From NCBI GenBank assembly GCA_003574685.1, contig QOCQ01000011.1, forward strand, positions 62,001-126,000: DNA of 64,000 bases, read 5' to 3'. The position numbers and the translations under genes were made by a program. This document shows, piece by piece, positions 37,833 through 46,800 of the stretch. The notes beneath the pieces were generated by a model that worked only from the letters and a program-made list of their open reading frames with translations, searched no databases and had not been told where the DNA came from. How positions within the stretch are numbered: position 1 is the stretch's first letter; each line of letters opens with the position of its first letter. Origin of the DNA: Rhodospirillaceae bacterium SYSU D60007 (GTDB lineage Bacteria; Pseudomonadota; Alphaproteobacteria; Reyranellales; Reyranellaceae).

Positions 37833-39452
37833 ATGGCCGTACCGGACAACCGCGCAGCCGAGGTCGTTCATCACCCCTCACGGTTCCTGCGCGACCGGCT
37901 GCCTATCGGCGCAGACCGGGCAATCAATGTCCTGCTGCTGCTGATCCCGGCGGCATGGGCGACCATCTACCTCCTTCCGCCGATCAACCACGACGTCGGG
38001 GCGGTGATGGATGTGGCCCATCGCTGGATTGGCGGCGAGACGCTTTATGTCGATATCATTGACATCAATCTGCCGTTGGTTTTCGCGCTGTACGCGATTC
38101 CCGATCTGTTGGCCCGGGCACTGCCGTTTCTCGGTTTGCCGGCAACGACCTGGCTGACGCTCTGCTTCTATATCGCCATCGTCGGGTCGTTTCTCGGCTG
38201 TCGGAGGTTGACTCACCGGGTCCCTTCCCTGGCGCATCCCCTCACTGAAGCCCTGGTTCCGCCGACATTGCTGTTCCTGTTTGTCGTGCTGCCCAACGAG
38301 AGCTTCGGCCAGCGGGAGCACCTGATGTTCGTGATGTCTGCGCCATACCTGCTGCATGCCGCCGAGCGCGCCGAAGGGCGGTCAGATACAGGCAGCCTTG
38401 CGATCTGGGCAATCGCGCTGGCAGCCGGTATCGGCTTCGCGCAGAAGCCGTATTTCATGCTCATTCCGCTGGCGGTCGAGACCTATTTGCTACTGCATCG
38501 CGGGTGGCGCCAGACGCTGCGGGACAGGGTGCCCTGGATCGTGGGTGGCGTGGCGGTGCTGCACGCGGCGGTCGTCGTCCTGGTGACGCCGGCCTATCTC
38601 ACCATCGTGCTGCCCATGGCCCTCGACGACTATGCCCAGCTTGGCGGCACGACATGGCAGGCGGTGCTTTTCGGCCCCGTGCTGGGCCCCTGTCTGCTGG
38701 CGCTCGCCGCGTTCGGCCTGATCGCCGTCTTTCTCGCACGCACGGTGGCGGCGCGCGTGATCGTTGCTTACGGGCTGGGTGCGGCGCTGGCCGCGGCAGT
38801 CCAGGCGAAGGGATGGCCGTACCACGTCCTGCCGGGGCTGTCGGCGACGATCCTGCTCGCGGCGGTCACCATCTCGCAGACGATTGACCGCTATCTACCC
38901 ATCGATCGCGCGGCCCATCGCCTGCCGGTCATGGCGATCAGCGCTACGTTCCTCATCCTGTTCTATTTCCAGGCGGCCCTCTTTGCGCCGCCCTTCCAGA
39001 AGCAGCGGCAGTTCGAGGACAGCATCACCGGCGTGCTGCTGCACGTGGTCGAGCAGAATGCACCAAACAGGCGGATCCTCGTGCTCTCGCCGGGCATCTA
39101 CCCGTACTACCCGCTGGTGAACTACGCAGACGTGCGCATGACCATGCGCTTCCAGACCATGTGGGTACTGCAGGGCATTTACGCCGATTGCGAGGAATAT
39201 CCCACCCTCTACAACGCACCTGAAGATATGTCGGATGCCGAGCGCTTCGTCTTCGACACCGTGTCCGCCGATTTCCAGCGGCAGCAGCCGGATCTGGTGA
39301 TTGTCGACCGCGTCGCCGGCATGCCGCGCTGCCAGGGCCGCGTCTTCGACTATCTGGAATATTTCATGCGCAACCCGCAGTTCGCGCGCGCCTTCGAGCG
39401 TTACACCCACTTCATGGACGTTGAACGCTACACAATCTACAAGCGCCGCTGA
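37833..39452 (+). CDS. Polytopic membrane glycosyltransferase-like protein (GT39/ArnT-like)
   Basis: A 539-residue protein with about ten membrane helices and a C-terminal soluble part. The first extracytoplasmic loop (LPPINHDVGAVMDVAHRWIG followed by DIIDINLPLVF) has the acidic pattern and the position of GT39/GT-C family catalytic loops. It would transfer a sugar from a polyprenyl-phosphate donor to an envelope acceptor. It is divergent from the methyltransferase-GT2-SMR genes, which could make and flip that donor. The ATG at 37833 is my choice; an in-frame GTG at 37755 is possible. Confidence 0.75.
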   Translation: MAVPDNRAAEVVHHPSRFLRDRLPIGADRAINVLLLLIPAAWATIYLLPPINHDVGAVMDVAHRWIGGETLYVDIIDINLPLVFALYAIPDLLARALPFLGLPATTWLTLCFYIAIVGSFLGCRRLTHRVPSLAHPLTEALVPPTLLFLFVVLPNESFGQREHLMFVMSAPYLLHAAERAEGRSDTGSLAIWAIALAAGIGFAQKPYFMLIPLAVETYLLLHRGWRQTLRDRVPWIVGGVAVLHAAVVVLVTPAYLTIVLPMALDDYAQLGGTTWQAVLFGPVLGPCLLALAAFGLIAVFLARTVAARVIVAYGLGAALAAAVQAKGWPYHVLPGLSATILLAAVTISQTIDRYLPIDRAAHRLPVMAISATFLILFYFQAALFAPPFQKQRQFEDSITGVLLHVVEQNAPNRRILVLSPGIYPYYPLVNYADVRMTMRFQTMWVLQGIYADCEEYPTLYNAPEDMSDAERFVFDTVSADFQRQQPDLVIVDRVAGMPRCQGRVFDYLEYFMRNPQFARAFERYTHFMDVERYTIYKRR

Positions 39453-39473
39453 CCGCCGCCCCGCCGGCCATAA

Positions 39474-39651
39474 GCATTCGCATATGCCCATTTTCCGTCG
39501 TCCTGAGCGCAGCGAAGGACCTTGCGGCCACCCAACCGTGAACGCTCGCGGCGGTAATCACCGGTTCTGCCAGTCTTAATCCGAACCATCGCAGGGTCCT
39601 TCGCTGCGCTCAGGACGACGACAATACGGCGTCAAGGCCAGATGCGAATGC
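39474..39651. repeat. Palindromic intergenic repeat, family A copy 2
   Basis: Left arm 39479-39529 carries GTCGTCCTGAGCGCAGCGAA and the right arm 39592-39622 its inverse. Outer arms GCATTCGCAT (39474-39483) and ATGCGAATGC (39642-39651) pair perfectly. The overall length of 178 bases and the arm order match the copy at 5419-5592. It separates the 3' ends of two convergent genes. Confidence 0.88.
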
Positions 39652-39685
39652 CCTGCCCCTCCGAGGGGAAGGCTACTGCTTGGGA

Positions 39686-40108
39686 TCAGGGTCTTGATGG
39701 CACCTTGAAGACGCCGGATGCGGATACGACCACGTCGCCGGCGCAGACCAGATCGCAGCGTGCGAAGACGAAGTTCGGTGTGCGCCGGGTGATGACGGCC
39801 TTGCCGTCGATCCAGTTGCCGATGCGTGCGCCGCGGACGAAATCAGTGTTGAGGGTTATGGTGGGATGGGTGGCCGCCACGCCGGTGGCAAAGCCGCAGC
39901 CGACGCCCATGACCATGTCCGCAAGCGTCACCAGGCAGCCGCCATGGGCGATACCCAGCGGATTGCCGTGGCGCGGCTCCAGCAACAATCCCAGACGCGG
40001 GCCATCAGGCTCCAGCCGCACGTAGAGCGGCCCCACCAGACGGACGAAATCGTCGAATACGTCGAGCGGCCGGAAGCCCTCGGGAATGCCGCCCGCGGGA
40101 GTCGTCAT
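39686..40108 (-). CDS. PaaI-family hot-dog thioesterase
   Basis: A 140-residue hot-dog protein with the PaaI signature GIAHGGCLVTLADMVMG. It probably hydrolyses an acyl- or aryl-CoA to relieve CoA trapping. Its ATG overlaps the stop of the preceding thioesterase gene as ATGA. It is the last gene of the minus-strand set from 43244. Two different thioesterases side by side suggest a pathway with several CoA thioester intermediates. Confidence 0.88.
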   Translation of the reverse strand: MTTPAGGIPEGFRPLDVFDDFVRLVGPLYVRLEPDGPRLGLLLEPRHGNPLGIAHGGCLVTLADMVMGVGCGFATGVAATHPTITLNTDFVRGARIGNWIDGKAVITRRTPNFVFARCDLVCAGDVVVSASGVFKVPSRP

Positions 40109-40575
40109 GCGACACCGGCAGGCGACGCTGCGATGCGCAGCAGATCGGCACGCACGCTATCCGGAAAGACCTGGCCGCGACCGCTCGCCGGATCATAGGC
40201 GACCACCACCGCATGGCCCGTGGCAGCGCAGCCGCCCTGTGGGTCGAAAATGGCCTGGCCCAACACGAAGGACGAACGGCGCACCTCCAGGAGACGCGCG
40301 CCGGCCCTGACCGTGCCGGGAAAGAACATCTGGCGGCGAAAGTCGATATCGAGGTGGGCGATGACGGTCGACAGGCCGCGCTCGCGCATGAACTTCAAGT
40401 GCCGCGCGATGTAGGTGACGCGGGCATTCTCGAAGAGGACGAGATAGGCGACATTGTTGACGTGTCCGTTGGCATCGATATCGCCGAAGCGCAGGGTTTC
40501 GCTGGTAAGATGTCCAAAGGCGTCGGGGTTTGTCAGGTCAATGGCCGGCGCAACCGGGTGCGGAATGGCATTCAT
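40105..40575 (-). CDS. 4HBT-type acyl-CoA thioesterase
   Basis: A 156-residue hot-dog thioesterase of the 4-hydroxybenzoyl-CoA/YbgC type. The active-site region FGDIDANGHVNNVAYLVLFEN carries the Asp and the NGHVNN helix. Start ATG at 40575 overlaps the VOC gene's stop (ATGA), and its own stop overlaps the PaaI gene's start. The long LTNPDAFGHLTSETLRFGD leader is as in other alphaproteobacterial members. Substrate unknown. Confidence 0.9.
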   Translation of the reverse strand: MNAIPHPVAPAIDLTNPDAFGHLTSETLRFGDIDANGHVNNVAYLVLFENARVTYIARHLKFMRERGLSTVIAHLDIDFRRQMFFPGTVRAGARLLEVRRSSFVLGQAIFDPQGGCAATGHAVVVAYDPASGRGQVFPDSVRADLLRIAASPAGVA

Positions 40576-41435
40576 CGTTGTCCCTTCGTGAACTCGACGC
40601 AAACGCCGGCGGCGAAGGCCGGCGGAATGAGCACGCGGCCATCGGAAGCCGTCGCCGGCATCACGCCCGCTCGCGCCAGCGTCCCTTGCGCGCGCTCCAG
40701 ATCGGCAACGCGGAAACTCAACAATGCGGGATGATCGCCGGAACGATTCGGGGTGATCCCTGGATACATCGAGAGGAAGCGCTCCCGGGTCATGTACCGG
40801 ATCGGCGTGCCGCCGCTGACCACCAGCAGCTCGCCATCCTTCCGGCGTACAGCGGCATCGCCGAAAACCTTTCGGACGTAGGTTTCGTCGGTGGCGGGAT
40901 CGTCCGCGATCACGGTGGCGCCGGCCAGCGCCACGACGCTATTGGGATGCCGCGCCCATTCCTGCCGATAGACGAAGCGCGGCGTGAGATGCTCGCAGGC
41001 GAAGAAGCCCAGCAGCTTTGCGCGCCGGCGGCCCAGGCGCACGGTGCGAAAGGCAGCCCGCTCCTCCCTGCCCCCGATCTGAACGGCGCGGTCGAACTCC
41101 AGCACCGGGTCGGGTTCCAGACCAGCTTCGGTCCAGGCGGCGTGGGCAAGCGCAGCACCGTCGGTCCGCAGCGCGGCGTTGGCGAGCCCGCCCCCGTCTT
41201 CCAGCCATATCCGTCGCTCGGCATTGAACGGGTTGGCTTCGACGATTCCGATCAGCTCGACATAGTTGTCGGCAAAGATCATCAGGTGGTTGGCGGTGCC
41301 CAGCCGCATGTGAAAACCGCGAGGCTGGACCTGGAAACCGAGCCTCGCCCACGCATCGCGGGCAGCGTCGATGTCGCGCACGACGACTACCGCATGATCG
41401 ATCCCTTTGACCGGCTGGCCCGCCATCAGCTTCAT
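40572..41435 (-). CDS. VOC-superfamily (glyoxalase-like) protein
   Basis: A 287-residue protein with the VOC/glyoxalase_3 start [26 protein letters not shown] and a second, weaker VOC module near the C-terminus ([21 protein letters not shown]). Members bind a metal through His/Glu residues from paired beta-alpha-beta-beta-beta units. His in GIDHAVV and Glu in DNYVELIGI are candidate ligands. Start and stop both overlap neighbouring genes by four bases. Function unknown; possible roles are ring-cleavage-type dioxygenase, isomerase or epimerase. Confidence 0.85.
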   Translation of the reverse strand: MKLMAGQPVKGIDHAVVVVRDIDAARDAWARLGFQVQPRGFHMRLGTANHLMIFADNYVELIGIVEANPFNAERRIWLEDGGGLANAALRTDGAALAHAAWTEAGLEPDPVLEFDRAVQIGGREERAAFRTVRLGRRRAKLLGFFACEHLTPRFVYRQEWARHPNSVVALAGATVIADDPATDETYVRKVFGDAAVRRKDGELLVVSGGTPIRYMTRERFLSMYPGITPNRSGDHPALLSFRVADLERAQGTLARAGVMPATASDGRVLIPPAFAAGVCVEFTKGQR

Positions 41436-41884
41436 TTCCGCCGGCGGATGAGATTGGTGGCCCGAAGCGTCAGCACAGCCTCGCCATGCTGGTTCTCCAG
41501 CGATGCCTCGTTGGTCAGCAGGCCCATGTCGGGCTTGCTGCGCGATTCCCGCTTGTCGATCACATGCATGCGGCCAACGAGCGTGTCGCCCGGCCGCACC
41601 GGCTTCAGCCAGCGGAGCTGTTCGACGCCGGGGGAGCCCAGGCTGGTCTGCGGATTGAGGTAGCTGTCGACGATCATGCGCATCGTGATGGCGCATGTAT
41701 GCCAGCCGCTGGCGATCAGGCCGCCGAACATCGAGTCCCTTGCCGCCACCGGATCGACATGGAACGGCTGCGGATCGTACTGGGTCGCAAAGGCGATGAT
41801 CTCCGCCTCGGAAACGGTCTTGCTGCCGAGCTCGTAAACCGCGCCCGCTTCGTAGTCTTCCCAATAGCGCAACGGTCCCGCCAT
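41432..41884 (-). CDS. MaoC-family dehydratase (catalytic type)
   Basis: A 150-residue hot-dog hydratase. The catalytic Asp37 and His42 lie in [21 protein letters not shown], followed by [11 protein letters not shown], the common single-domain MaoC form. It starts 88 bases after the end of the alpha/beta hydrolase gene and overlaps the VOC gene by four bases. It is not paired with a non-catalytic partner, unlike the MaoC genes at 33616-34513. Confidence 0.9.
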   Translation of the reverse strand: MAGPLRYWEDYEAGAVYELGSKTVSEAEIIAFATQYDPQPFHVDPVAARDSMFGGLIASGWHTCAITMRMIVDSYLNPQTSLGSPGVEQLRWLKPVRPGDTLVGRMHVIDKRESRSKPDMGLLTNEASLENQHGEAVLTLRATNLIRRRK

Positions 41885-41972
41885 GCCTGTCCCCGTGTGG
41901 CCTGGCACTATCTTGCCCGCCGACGATGCCGGTGCAACCCGGCAAGCGGCGCGCGGCTCGCAGACCGGATTC

Positions 41973-42698
41973 CTATGCGGCTTGCCTTGCAAACAGCCAG
42001 GCTTCGAGTGCTGCCGTCACGGCTTGCGGATGCTCGAGCGGCGACACATGGCCGCAGCGCTCAAGGAGCACCAGCCGGGCGCCGGCGATGCCTGTGGCAA
42101 TCTCCTCGGACAAGTCAGGCGGCGTAAGCTGATCATCGCGCCCGCACAGGACCAGAGTCGGCACCTGCACGGATGCCAGCAGCGGCCGGTTGTCGGGCCG
42201 GTTCATGATCGCAATTTGCTGGCGACGGAATCCATCGAGGCCGACATCGGCCGCCATGGCGAAGATCGGTTCCGTTACCGCCGGATCGTTCAGTCGCGAG
42301 GGGTGGACGAGTCTGGGTAACAGCCTCGGTGTGACGCCCTTGAACGCCCCTGTTTCAGCCAGCCGCAGGATGGCCCGGCGTTGCGCCGTCTGCTCCGCCG
42401 TATCCGGACGTGCGCTGGTGTCGAGCAGCGCGAGATGCGTTATCCGCGATGGCGCTTGCCGCAGGATCTCGAAGGCGACGTAGCCCCCCATCGAGAATCC
42501 CAGCAGGGCAAACCGGCCGGGCGCACGCGACAGCGTCGTATCGGCGATGGCCGGCAGCGAATCATGTGCGGCGACATCGGCCACCACGAGCTCGGCCCTG
42601 TCGCGCAGCGCGGCAATCTGCGGCGCGAAGACGCGGCCATCATTGAGCAGCCCCGGACACAACACCAGCGCCGGGCGGTTGTCGCCGCCAGGCGCCAT
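41973..42698 (-). CDS. Alpha/beta hydrolase
   Basis: A 241-residue alpha/beta hydrolase with nucleophile elbow GFSMGG, the acid in [12 protein letters not shown] and the catalytic His in [12 protein letters not shown]. These are the canonical Ser-Asp-His set. Substrate not predictable; small esters or ring-opened ketoacids fit the neighbourhood. It starts immediately after the isochorismatase stop, with no gap. Confidence 0.9.
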   Translation of the reverse strand: MAPGGDNRPALVLCPGLLNDGRVFAPQIAALRDRAELVVADVAAHDSLPAIADTTLSRAPGRFALLGFSMGGYVAFEILRQAPSRITHLALLDTSARPDTAEQTAQRRAILRLAETGAFKGVTPRLLPRLVHPSRLNDPAVTEPIFAMAADVGLDGFRRQQIAIMNRPDNRPLLASVQVPTLVLCGRDDQLTPPDLSEEIATGIAGARLVLLERCGHVSPLEHPQAVTAALEAWLFARQAA

Positions 42699-43244
42699 CT
42701 ATCGAATAAGCCGGCTGAGTTCGCGGAACTCGGGGGTGCCGGCTTCGCCCAGGCATTCGAACAGGACTTGCTCGACGTTGACGATGGCGATGCCTTCCGG
42801 GCGCAACCGTTCGAAAGCCAGCCTGACGCTGTCGGGACGCCGTGAGGACACAGCGTCGGCGGCGAGAAACACGTCATGGCCCCGGCCGCGCAACATGGAT
42901 GCGGTTTGTGCGACGCATACATGCGCCTCCACCCCCGCGATCACCACCTGGGGGCGGCGGAGCTCGTGCAGGCGGCGAGCCACTGCCGGATTGCCAACCG
43001 CCGAAAACTGCGTCTTCGCGAAAACGTGGTCCGGTGACTCTGCGAGCTCCAGCAGCCGCGGCAGCGTGTGTCCCAGCCCTTGCGGATACTGCTCGGTGAT
43101 CGTGACCGGCAGGCCCAGCCGGCGCGCCACCTGCATCAGCAGGGCGGTACGATCAACGACCTGCTCGCTTTCGTGCATGGCCGGCACCAGCCGCTCCTGC
43201 ATGTCGATGACCAGCAACTGGGCCTTGTCGCGCTCGATCAGCAT
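42699..43244 (-). CDS. Isochorismatase-family cysteine hydrolase
   Basis: A 181-residue hydrolase with Asp in LLVIDMQERLVPAM, Lys in FAKTQFSA and the nucleophile Cys in VEAHVCVAQTA. The triad is complete. Family members hydrolyse isochorismate, nicotinamide or carbamoylated compounds; this one resembles YcaC-like hydrolases. The ATG at 43244 gives the usual short N-terminus. It is the first gene of the minus-strand set and lies back to back with the helicase promoter. Confidence 0.9.
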   Translation of the reverse strand: MLIERDKAQLLVIDMQERLVPAMHESEQVVDRTALLMQVARRLGLPVTITEQYPQGLGHTLPRLLELAESPDHVFAKTQFSAVGNPAVARRLHELRRPQVVIAGVEAHVCVAQTASMLRGRGHDVFLAADAVSSRRPDSVRLAFERLRPEGIAIVNVEQVLFECLGEAGTPEFRELSRLIR

Positions 43245-43370
43245 GGAGCCCTCCTGCCCGACCATAGGCACGCCGGCCCAAGCCTCGCAACCCGGCAGCA
43301 CCGGTGATCGTTTGCCCGAGGTGCCGGCATGGGGCGCGTTGTGGGCATGCCGTAATTGCACGAGGTCGCA

Positions 43371-43398
43371 TTGACAGGCGAACGGCCCTGCATATCAT
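43371..43398 (+). promoter_or_regulatory. Strong sigma-70 promoter for the DEAD-box helicase gene
   Basis: A perfect TTGACA (43371-43376) and TATCAT (43393-43398) with a 16-base spacer. Transcription should start near 43405, giving a leader of about 90 bases. Such long leaders are common on cold-responsive RNA helicase genes. Confidence 0.8.
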
Positions 43399-43495
43399 GC
43401 GCACCGTTCGCGAACAGACGGTTGGCCATACCCCGCGTTGGGGCCCGACCGCGCCGCCATAGACCGAATGTCGGGCGGAAAATCTTGGAATTTCA

Positions 43496-45169
43496 ATGGG
43501 TTTTGATCTGCTGGGGCTTGGCCCCGACGTTCTGAAGGCTGTTGCCGACGCAGGCTATACGACGCCCACTCCGATCCAGGAACAGGCCATCCCCTACATC
43601 CTGATGGGTCGGGACGTTCTGGGGTGTGCCCAAACGGGTACCGGCAAGACCGCCGGCTTCACGCTGCCGATGATCGAGATTCTGGCCTCGGGCCGGGCCA
43701 AGGCCCGCATGCCGCGCTCGCTTATCCTCGAGCCGACCCGCGAGCTCGCCGCCCAGGTTTCCGAGAGTTTCGAGACCTACGGGAAATACCACAAGCTTTC
43801 CAAGGCCTTGCTGATCGGCGGCATGTCGTTCGACGACCAGGAGAAGGTGCTGGACCGGGGCGTCGATGTGCTGATCGCCACGCCTGGCCGCCTGCTCGAC
43901 CATTTCGAGCGCGGCAAGGTGCTGCTCAACGATGTGAAGATCCTGGTCATCGACGAGGCGGACCGAATGCTCGACATGGGGTTCATCCCGGATGTCGAGC
44001 GGATCGTCGCGCTGGTGTCGCAGATGCGCCAGACGCTGTTCTTCTCGGCCACCATGCCGCCTGAGATCCGGCGCCTAGCCGATGCCTTCCTGATGAATCC
44101 TAAGGAGATCACGGTGACCCGGCCGGCAACTGCCGCCGCGACCGTGACCCAGGGGCTGGCGGTTGTGCCGGAGTTCGGCAAGCGCGAGGCCTTGCGCCGC
44201 CTGATCCGCGGCCAGGACGTCCGCAACGCGCTGATCTTCTGCAACCGCAAGAAGGATGTGGACATCCTCTACAAGTCGCTGGCGCGCCACGGCTTCAATG
44301 TCGGGGCGCTGCACGGCGACATGAGCCAGCCCGTGCGGACGGAGACACTGGAGCGTTTCAAGCTCGGCGAGATCCAGTTGCTCGTGGCTTCCGATGTCGC
44401 GGCCCGCGGCCTCGACATTGACGACATGAGCCATGTCTTCAATTTCGACGTGCCCTTCCAGCCCGAGGACTACGTGCACCGGATCGGCCGTACCGGACGA
44501 GCGGGCCGCACCGGCGTCGCCTTCACACTGGCGTCACCCGACGATGGCAAGCTGGTGGCGGCCATCGAGCGGATCATTGGCCAGGATATCCCTCGCATAG
44601 CGGTGCCGGACATGGATGCTGCTGAATTCGAGCAGGACGGCGACGATCGGCGGCGACGTCGCGGTCGTGGTCGACGGGAGCGCGAGGCGGTACCCGCCCG
44701 GCCGTTCCGGGATGCCGATCGCGACGGCACGGACGATCTGCAGCCGCCTGCCGACGCGCCAGCGGAAGCATCATCACAGGACAAGCCGCAGGCCGAGCGT
44801 GGGCGCAGCAAACGGCGCCGCCGCGAAGACCGCCGCGGCGAGCGCGACAGGCTGCCCCGCGATGCCGACCGTGACGGAGTTGACGATCTTCAGCCGCCGG
44901 CGCCGACTGCGGCGTCCGAGGATCGCGAGGCCGGCGGCGAGCGTGCGGGCCGGCGGCGCAGCGAGCATCACCGTGGTCGCGACGAGGACCGTTCGCGCGA
45001 ACGCCCGCACGGCCGGGAGCGCCGCCGCGACCGCAACTGGGATCGCGACGACGGACCGCCCGTGATCGGCTTTGGCGATTTCACGCCCGCCTTCCTGTCC
45101 CGGCCGGTGCCCCGGCGGCCCCGGCGCGGCAAGGCCGATGACCCGGTTCCTGAAGAAGCCGCGGCCTGA
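43496..45169 (+). CDS. DEAD-box RNA helicase, RhlE-like
   Basis: 557 residues. RecA-like domain 1 carries the Q motif (YTTPTPIQEQAIP), Walker A AQTGTGKT, PTRELAAQ, TPGRLLDH, the VIDEADRM box and SAT. Domain 2 carries the ARGLDIDD and HRIGRTGRAG motifs. The 170-residue tail is Arg/Asp/Glu-rich and holds two copies of RDADRDGxDDLQPP (encoded near 44708 and 44858). Such tails bind RNA or partners in ribosome assembly and mRNA turnover. The last codon overlaps the next gene's ATG (TGATG), so the two are translationally coupled. Confidence 0.95.
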   Translation: MGFDLLGLGPDVLKAVADAGYTTPTPIQEQAIPYILMGRDVLGCAQTGTGKTAGFTLPMIEILASGRAKARMPRSLILEPTRELAAQVSESFETYGKYHKLSKALLIGGMSFDDQEKVLDRGVDVLIATPGRLLDHFERGKVLLNDVKILVIDEADRMLDMGFIPDVERIVALVSQMRQTLFFSATMPPEIRRLADAFLMNPKEITVTRPATAAATVTQGLAVVPEFGKREALRRLIRGQDVRNALIFCNRKKDVDILYKSLARHGFNVGALHGDMSQPVRTETLERFKLGEIQLLVASDVAARGLDIDDMSHVFNFDVPFQPEDYVHRIGRTGRAGRTGVAFTLASPDDGKLVAAIERIIGQDIPRIAVPDMDAAEFEQDGDDRRRRRGRGRREREAVPARPFRDADRDGTDDLQPPADAPAEASSQDKPQAERGRSKRRRREDRRGERDRLPRDADRDGVDDLQPPAPTAASEDREAGGERAGRRRSEHHRGRDEDRSRERPHGRERRRDRNWDRDDGPPVIGFGDFTPAFLSRPVPRRPRRGKADDPVPEEAAA

Positions 45170-45411
45170 TGCAGACCATCTTCATTCTGGTCAAGTGCGA
45201 ACTGGGCAAGGCGTACGAGGTCGCCGACGAGGCGGTGCAGAGCGTCGAGCAAGTGTCGGAGGTGCATTCCATTTCAGGTTCCTACGACCTGCTGATGAAG
45301 TGCTACCTCGATGACGCGACCGACATTGGCCACTTCGTGACCAGCCGCATCCAGACCTTGCCCGGCATCAAGGACACCTACACCTACATCACCTTCAAGG
45401 CCTTCAGTTGA
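45169..45411 (+). CDS. Lrp/AsnC ligand-binding (RAM) domain protein
   Basis: An 80-residue stand-alone RAM domain, MQTIFILVKCELGKAYEVADE..., with ISGSYDLLMKCYL and the closing PGIKDTYTYITFKAF. It lacks a DNA-binding helix-turn-helix. Such small RAM proteins form ring oligomers that bind amino acids or other effectors. Its start overlaps the helicase stop, and its 3' end overlaps the convergent amidohydrolase by eight bases. The link with the helicase may be functional or only genomic packing. Confidence 0.93.
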   Translation: MQTIFILVKCELGKAYEVADEAVQSVEQVSEVHSISGSYDLLMKCYLDDATDIGHFVTSRIQTLPGIKDTYTYITFKAFS

Positions 45412-46546
45412 TCAGGCCGTAGAACTTGCCGGCGTTCTCGCAGGTGATCTTGCGGGTGATGTCGGACGGCAGATGGCCGAACTGGTCCGCGATATACTTG
45501 TCGGATTGCGGCCAGACGCCGTCGCCGTGCGGGTAGTCCGAGCCCCACATCAGCGTTTCGGCTCCCATGTCCTCGATCAGCTTGGTGCCGATCCGGTCGA
45601 ACTGGAAGGTGGCCTTGCACTGCCGCCGCCAGTAGTCGCTGGGCTTCATCTTCAGGCCGAGATCCATGAACCGGTCTTCCCATTCGTAGTCCATGCGATC
45701 GAGCGCATAGGGAATCCAGCCGCAGCCGCTCTCGCCGAAGGCGATGCGAATGTTGGGATAACGTTCCAGCACGTTGGCGCCGATGATCGCCGCCAGGATG
45801 TTGACCAGATTCATCTGGAATCCTGAGACGACGGTGAAGAACACCGAACGCCCGACCTTGCCGCCGTGCTTCATGATGGTATCCGGCGGCACGTTCGGGA
45901 AGGTATGGAAGTGCAGCGGCAACTGCACCTCGTTGACCGCCTCCCATAGCGGATCCCACATCGGGTGCCACATCGGCTCCATGTCCCAGGAGCAGGAGAG
46001 CTCGAGGCCCCGCAGGCCCATCTTCGCCACCCGGCGGACTTCCTTCACCGCCGCATCGATGTCGCCATAGGGCAGGCAGGCGAGACCGATATGCCGGTCG
46101 GGATAAGGCCGGCAGAATTCCTTCAGCCAGTCGTTGTAGATGCGCAGCATCTCATTGGCTGCTTCGGTGTCGTTCAGCCGGCCGGCGGCACCGAGGATGC
46201 CGTAGATCACCTCGGCATCGACGCCGTCGCGGTCGAGATCCTTGATGCGCAGGTGCGGATCGGAGACGCGCCGGATGCCCTTGCTGCCGTCCTCGTACAG
46301 GCCGGTTTCCGCCATGACATCGACGCGATGGTGCTTGCCGGGAATGTATTTCTGCCCGGCGGGCCCGACTCCGTTGACGTAGCCGAAGCTGGCGCCGTTC
46401 TTCGCCACCCAGCGCAGACCGTCCGGCCCCTCTTCGACATAGGGCATGCGATCCTTCAGCGCGCGCGGTGCCTGCGACGTGAAGAGGTCGGGCGGCATCC
46501 ACGGCAAGTCGAGGTGGCAGTCGGCGGAAATACGCTTGTACTGCAT
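45404..46546 (-). CDS. Amidohydrolase-family (ACMSD-like) metal-dependent hydrolase
   Basis: A 380-residue amidohydrolase_2 protein. The first metal motif is ISADCHLDLP (HxD-like), followed by HFHTFPNVPPD, the FGESGCGWIPYALDRMDYEW stretch and the final MWGSDYPHGDG with the metal-binding Asp. These are typical of decarboxylase/ACMSD-like enzymes acting on aromatic or dicarboxylic acids. The ATG at 46546 gives the family start MQYKRISADCH. Its substrate is unknown. It reads alone, divergent from the TVP38 gene. Confidence 0.9.
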   Translation of the reverse strand: MQYKRISADCHLDLPWMPPDLFTSQAPRALKDRMPYVEEGPDGLRWVAKNGASFGYVNGVGPAGQKYIPGKHHRVDVMAETGLYEDGSKGIRRVSDPHLRIKDLDRDGVDAEVIYGILGAAGRLNDTEAANEMLRIYNDWLKEFCRPYPDRHIGLACLPYGDIDAAVKEVRRVAKMGLRGLELSCSWDMEPMWHPMWDPLWEAVNEVQLPLHFHTFPNVPPDTIMKHGGKVGRSVFFTVVSGFQMNLVNILAAIIGANVLERYPNIRIAFGESGCGWIPYALDRMDYEWEDRFMDLGLKMKPSDYWRRQCKATFQFDRIGTKLIEDMGAETLMWGSDYPHGDGVWPQSDKYIADQFGHLPSDITRKITCENAGKFYGLIN

Positions 46547-46800
46547 GGCGTTCGCTCCCGTGATCCTGCGCCATGAGTATGGCGGCGGCATCGGCTTGCG
46601 GACAACGGCCAGCGCCACCGGAACCGGCAGCAAATTCCGCATGGCAGCCCTAGCGGAGACGCTGATGTTGCGGCCGGGAACTGGCGCCCGAGGCGGCTCT
46701 GCGCGACGATGGCGGCAGGTGGGTCGCCGCGGCGGAACGCCCGTGCGGCCGGCGGCGTTGACCGCTTCGGCCGTCATCGGCGCCGTGCAGAGGAGGAGGC

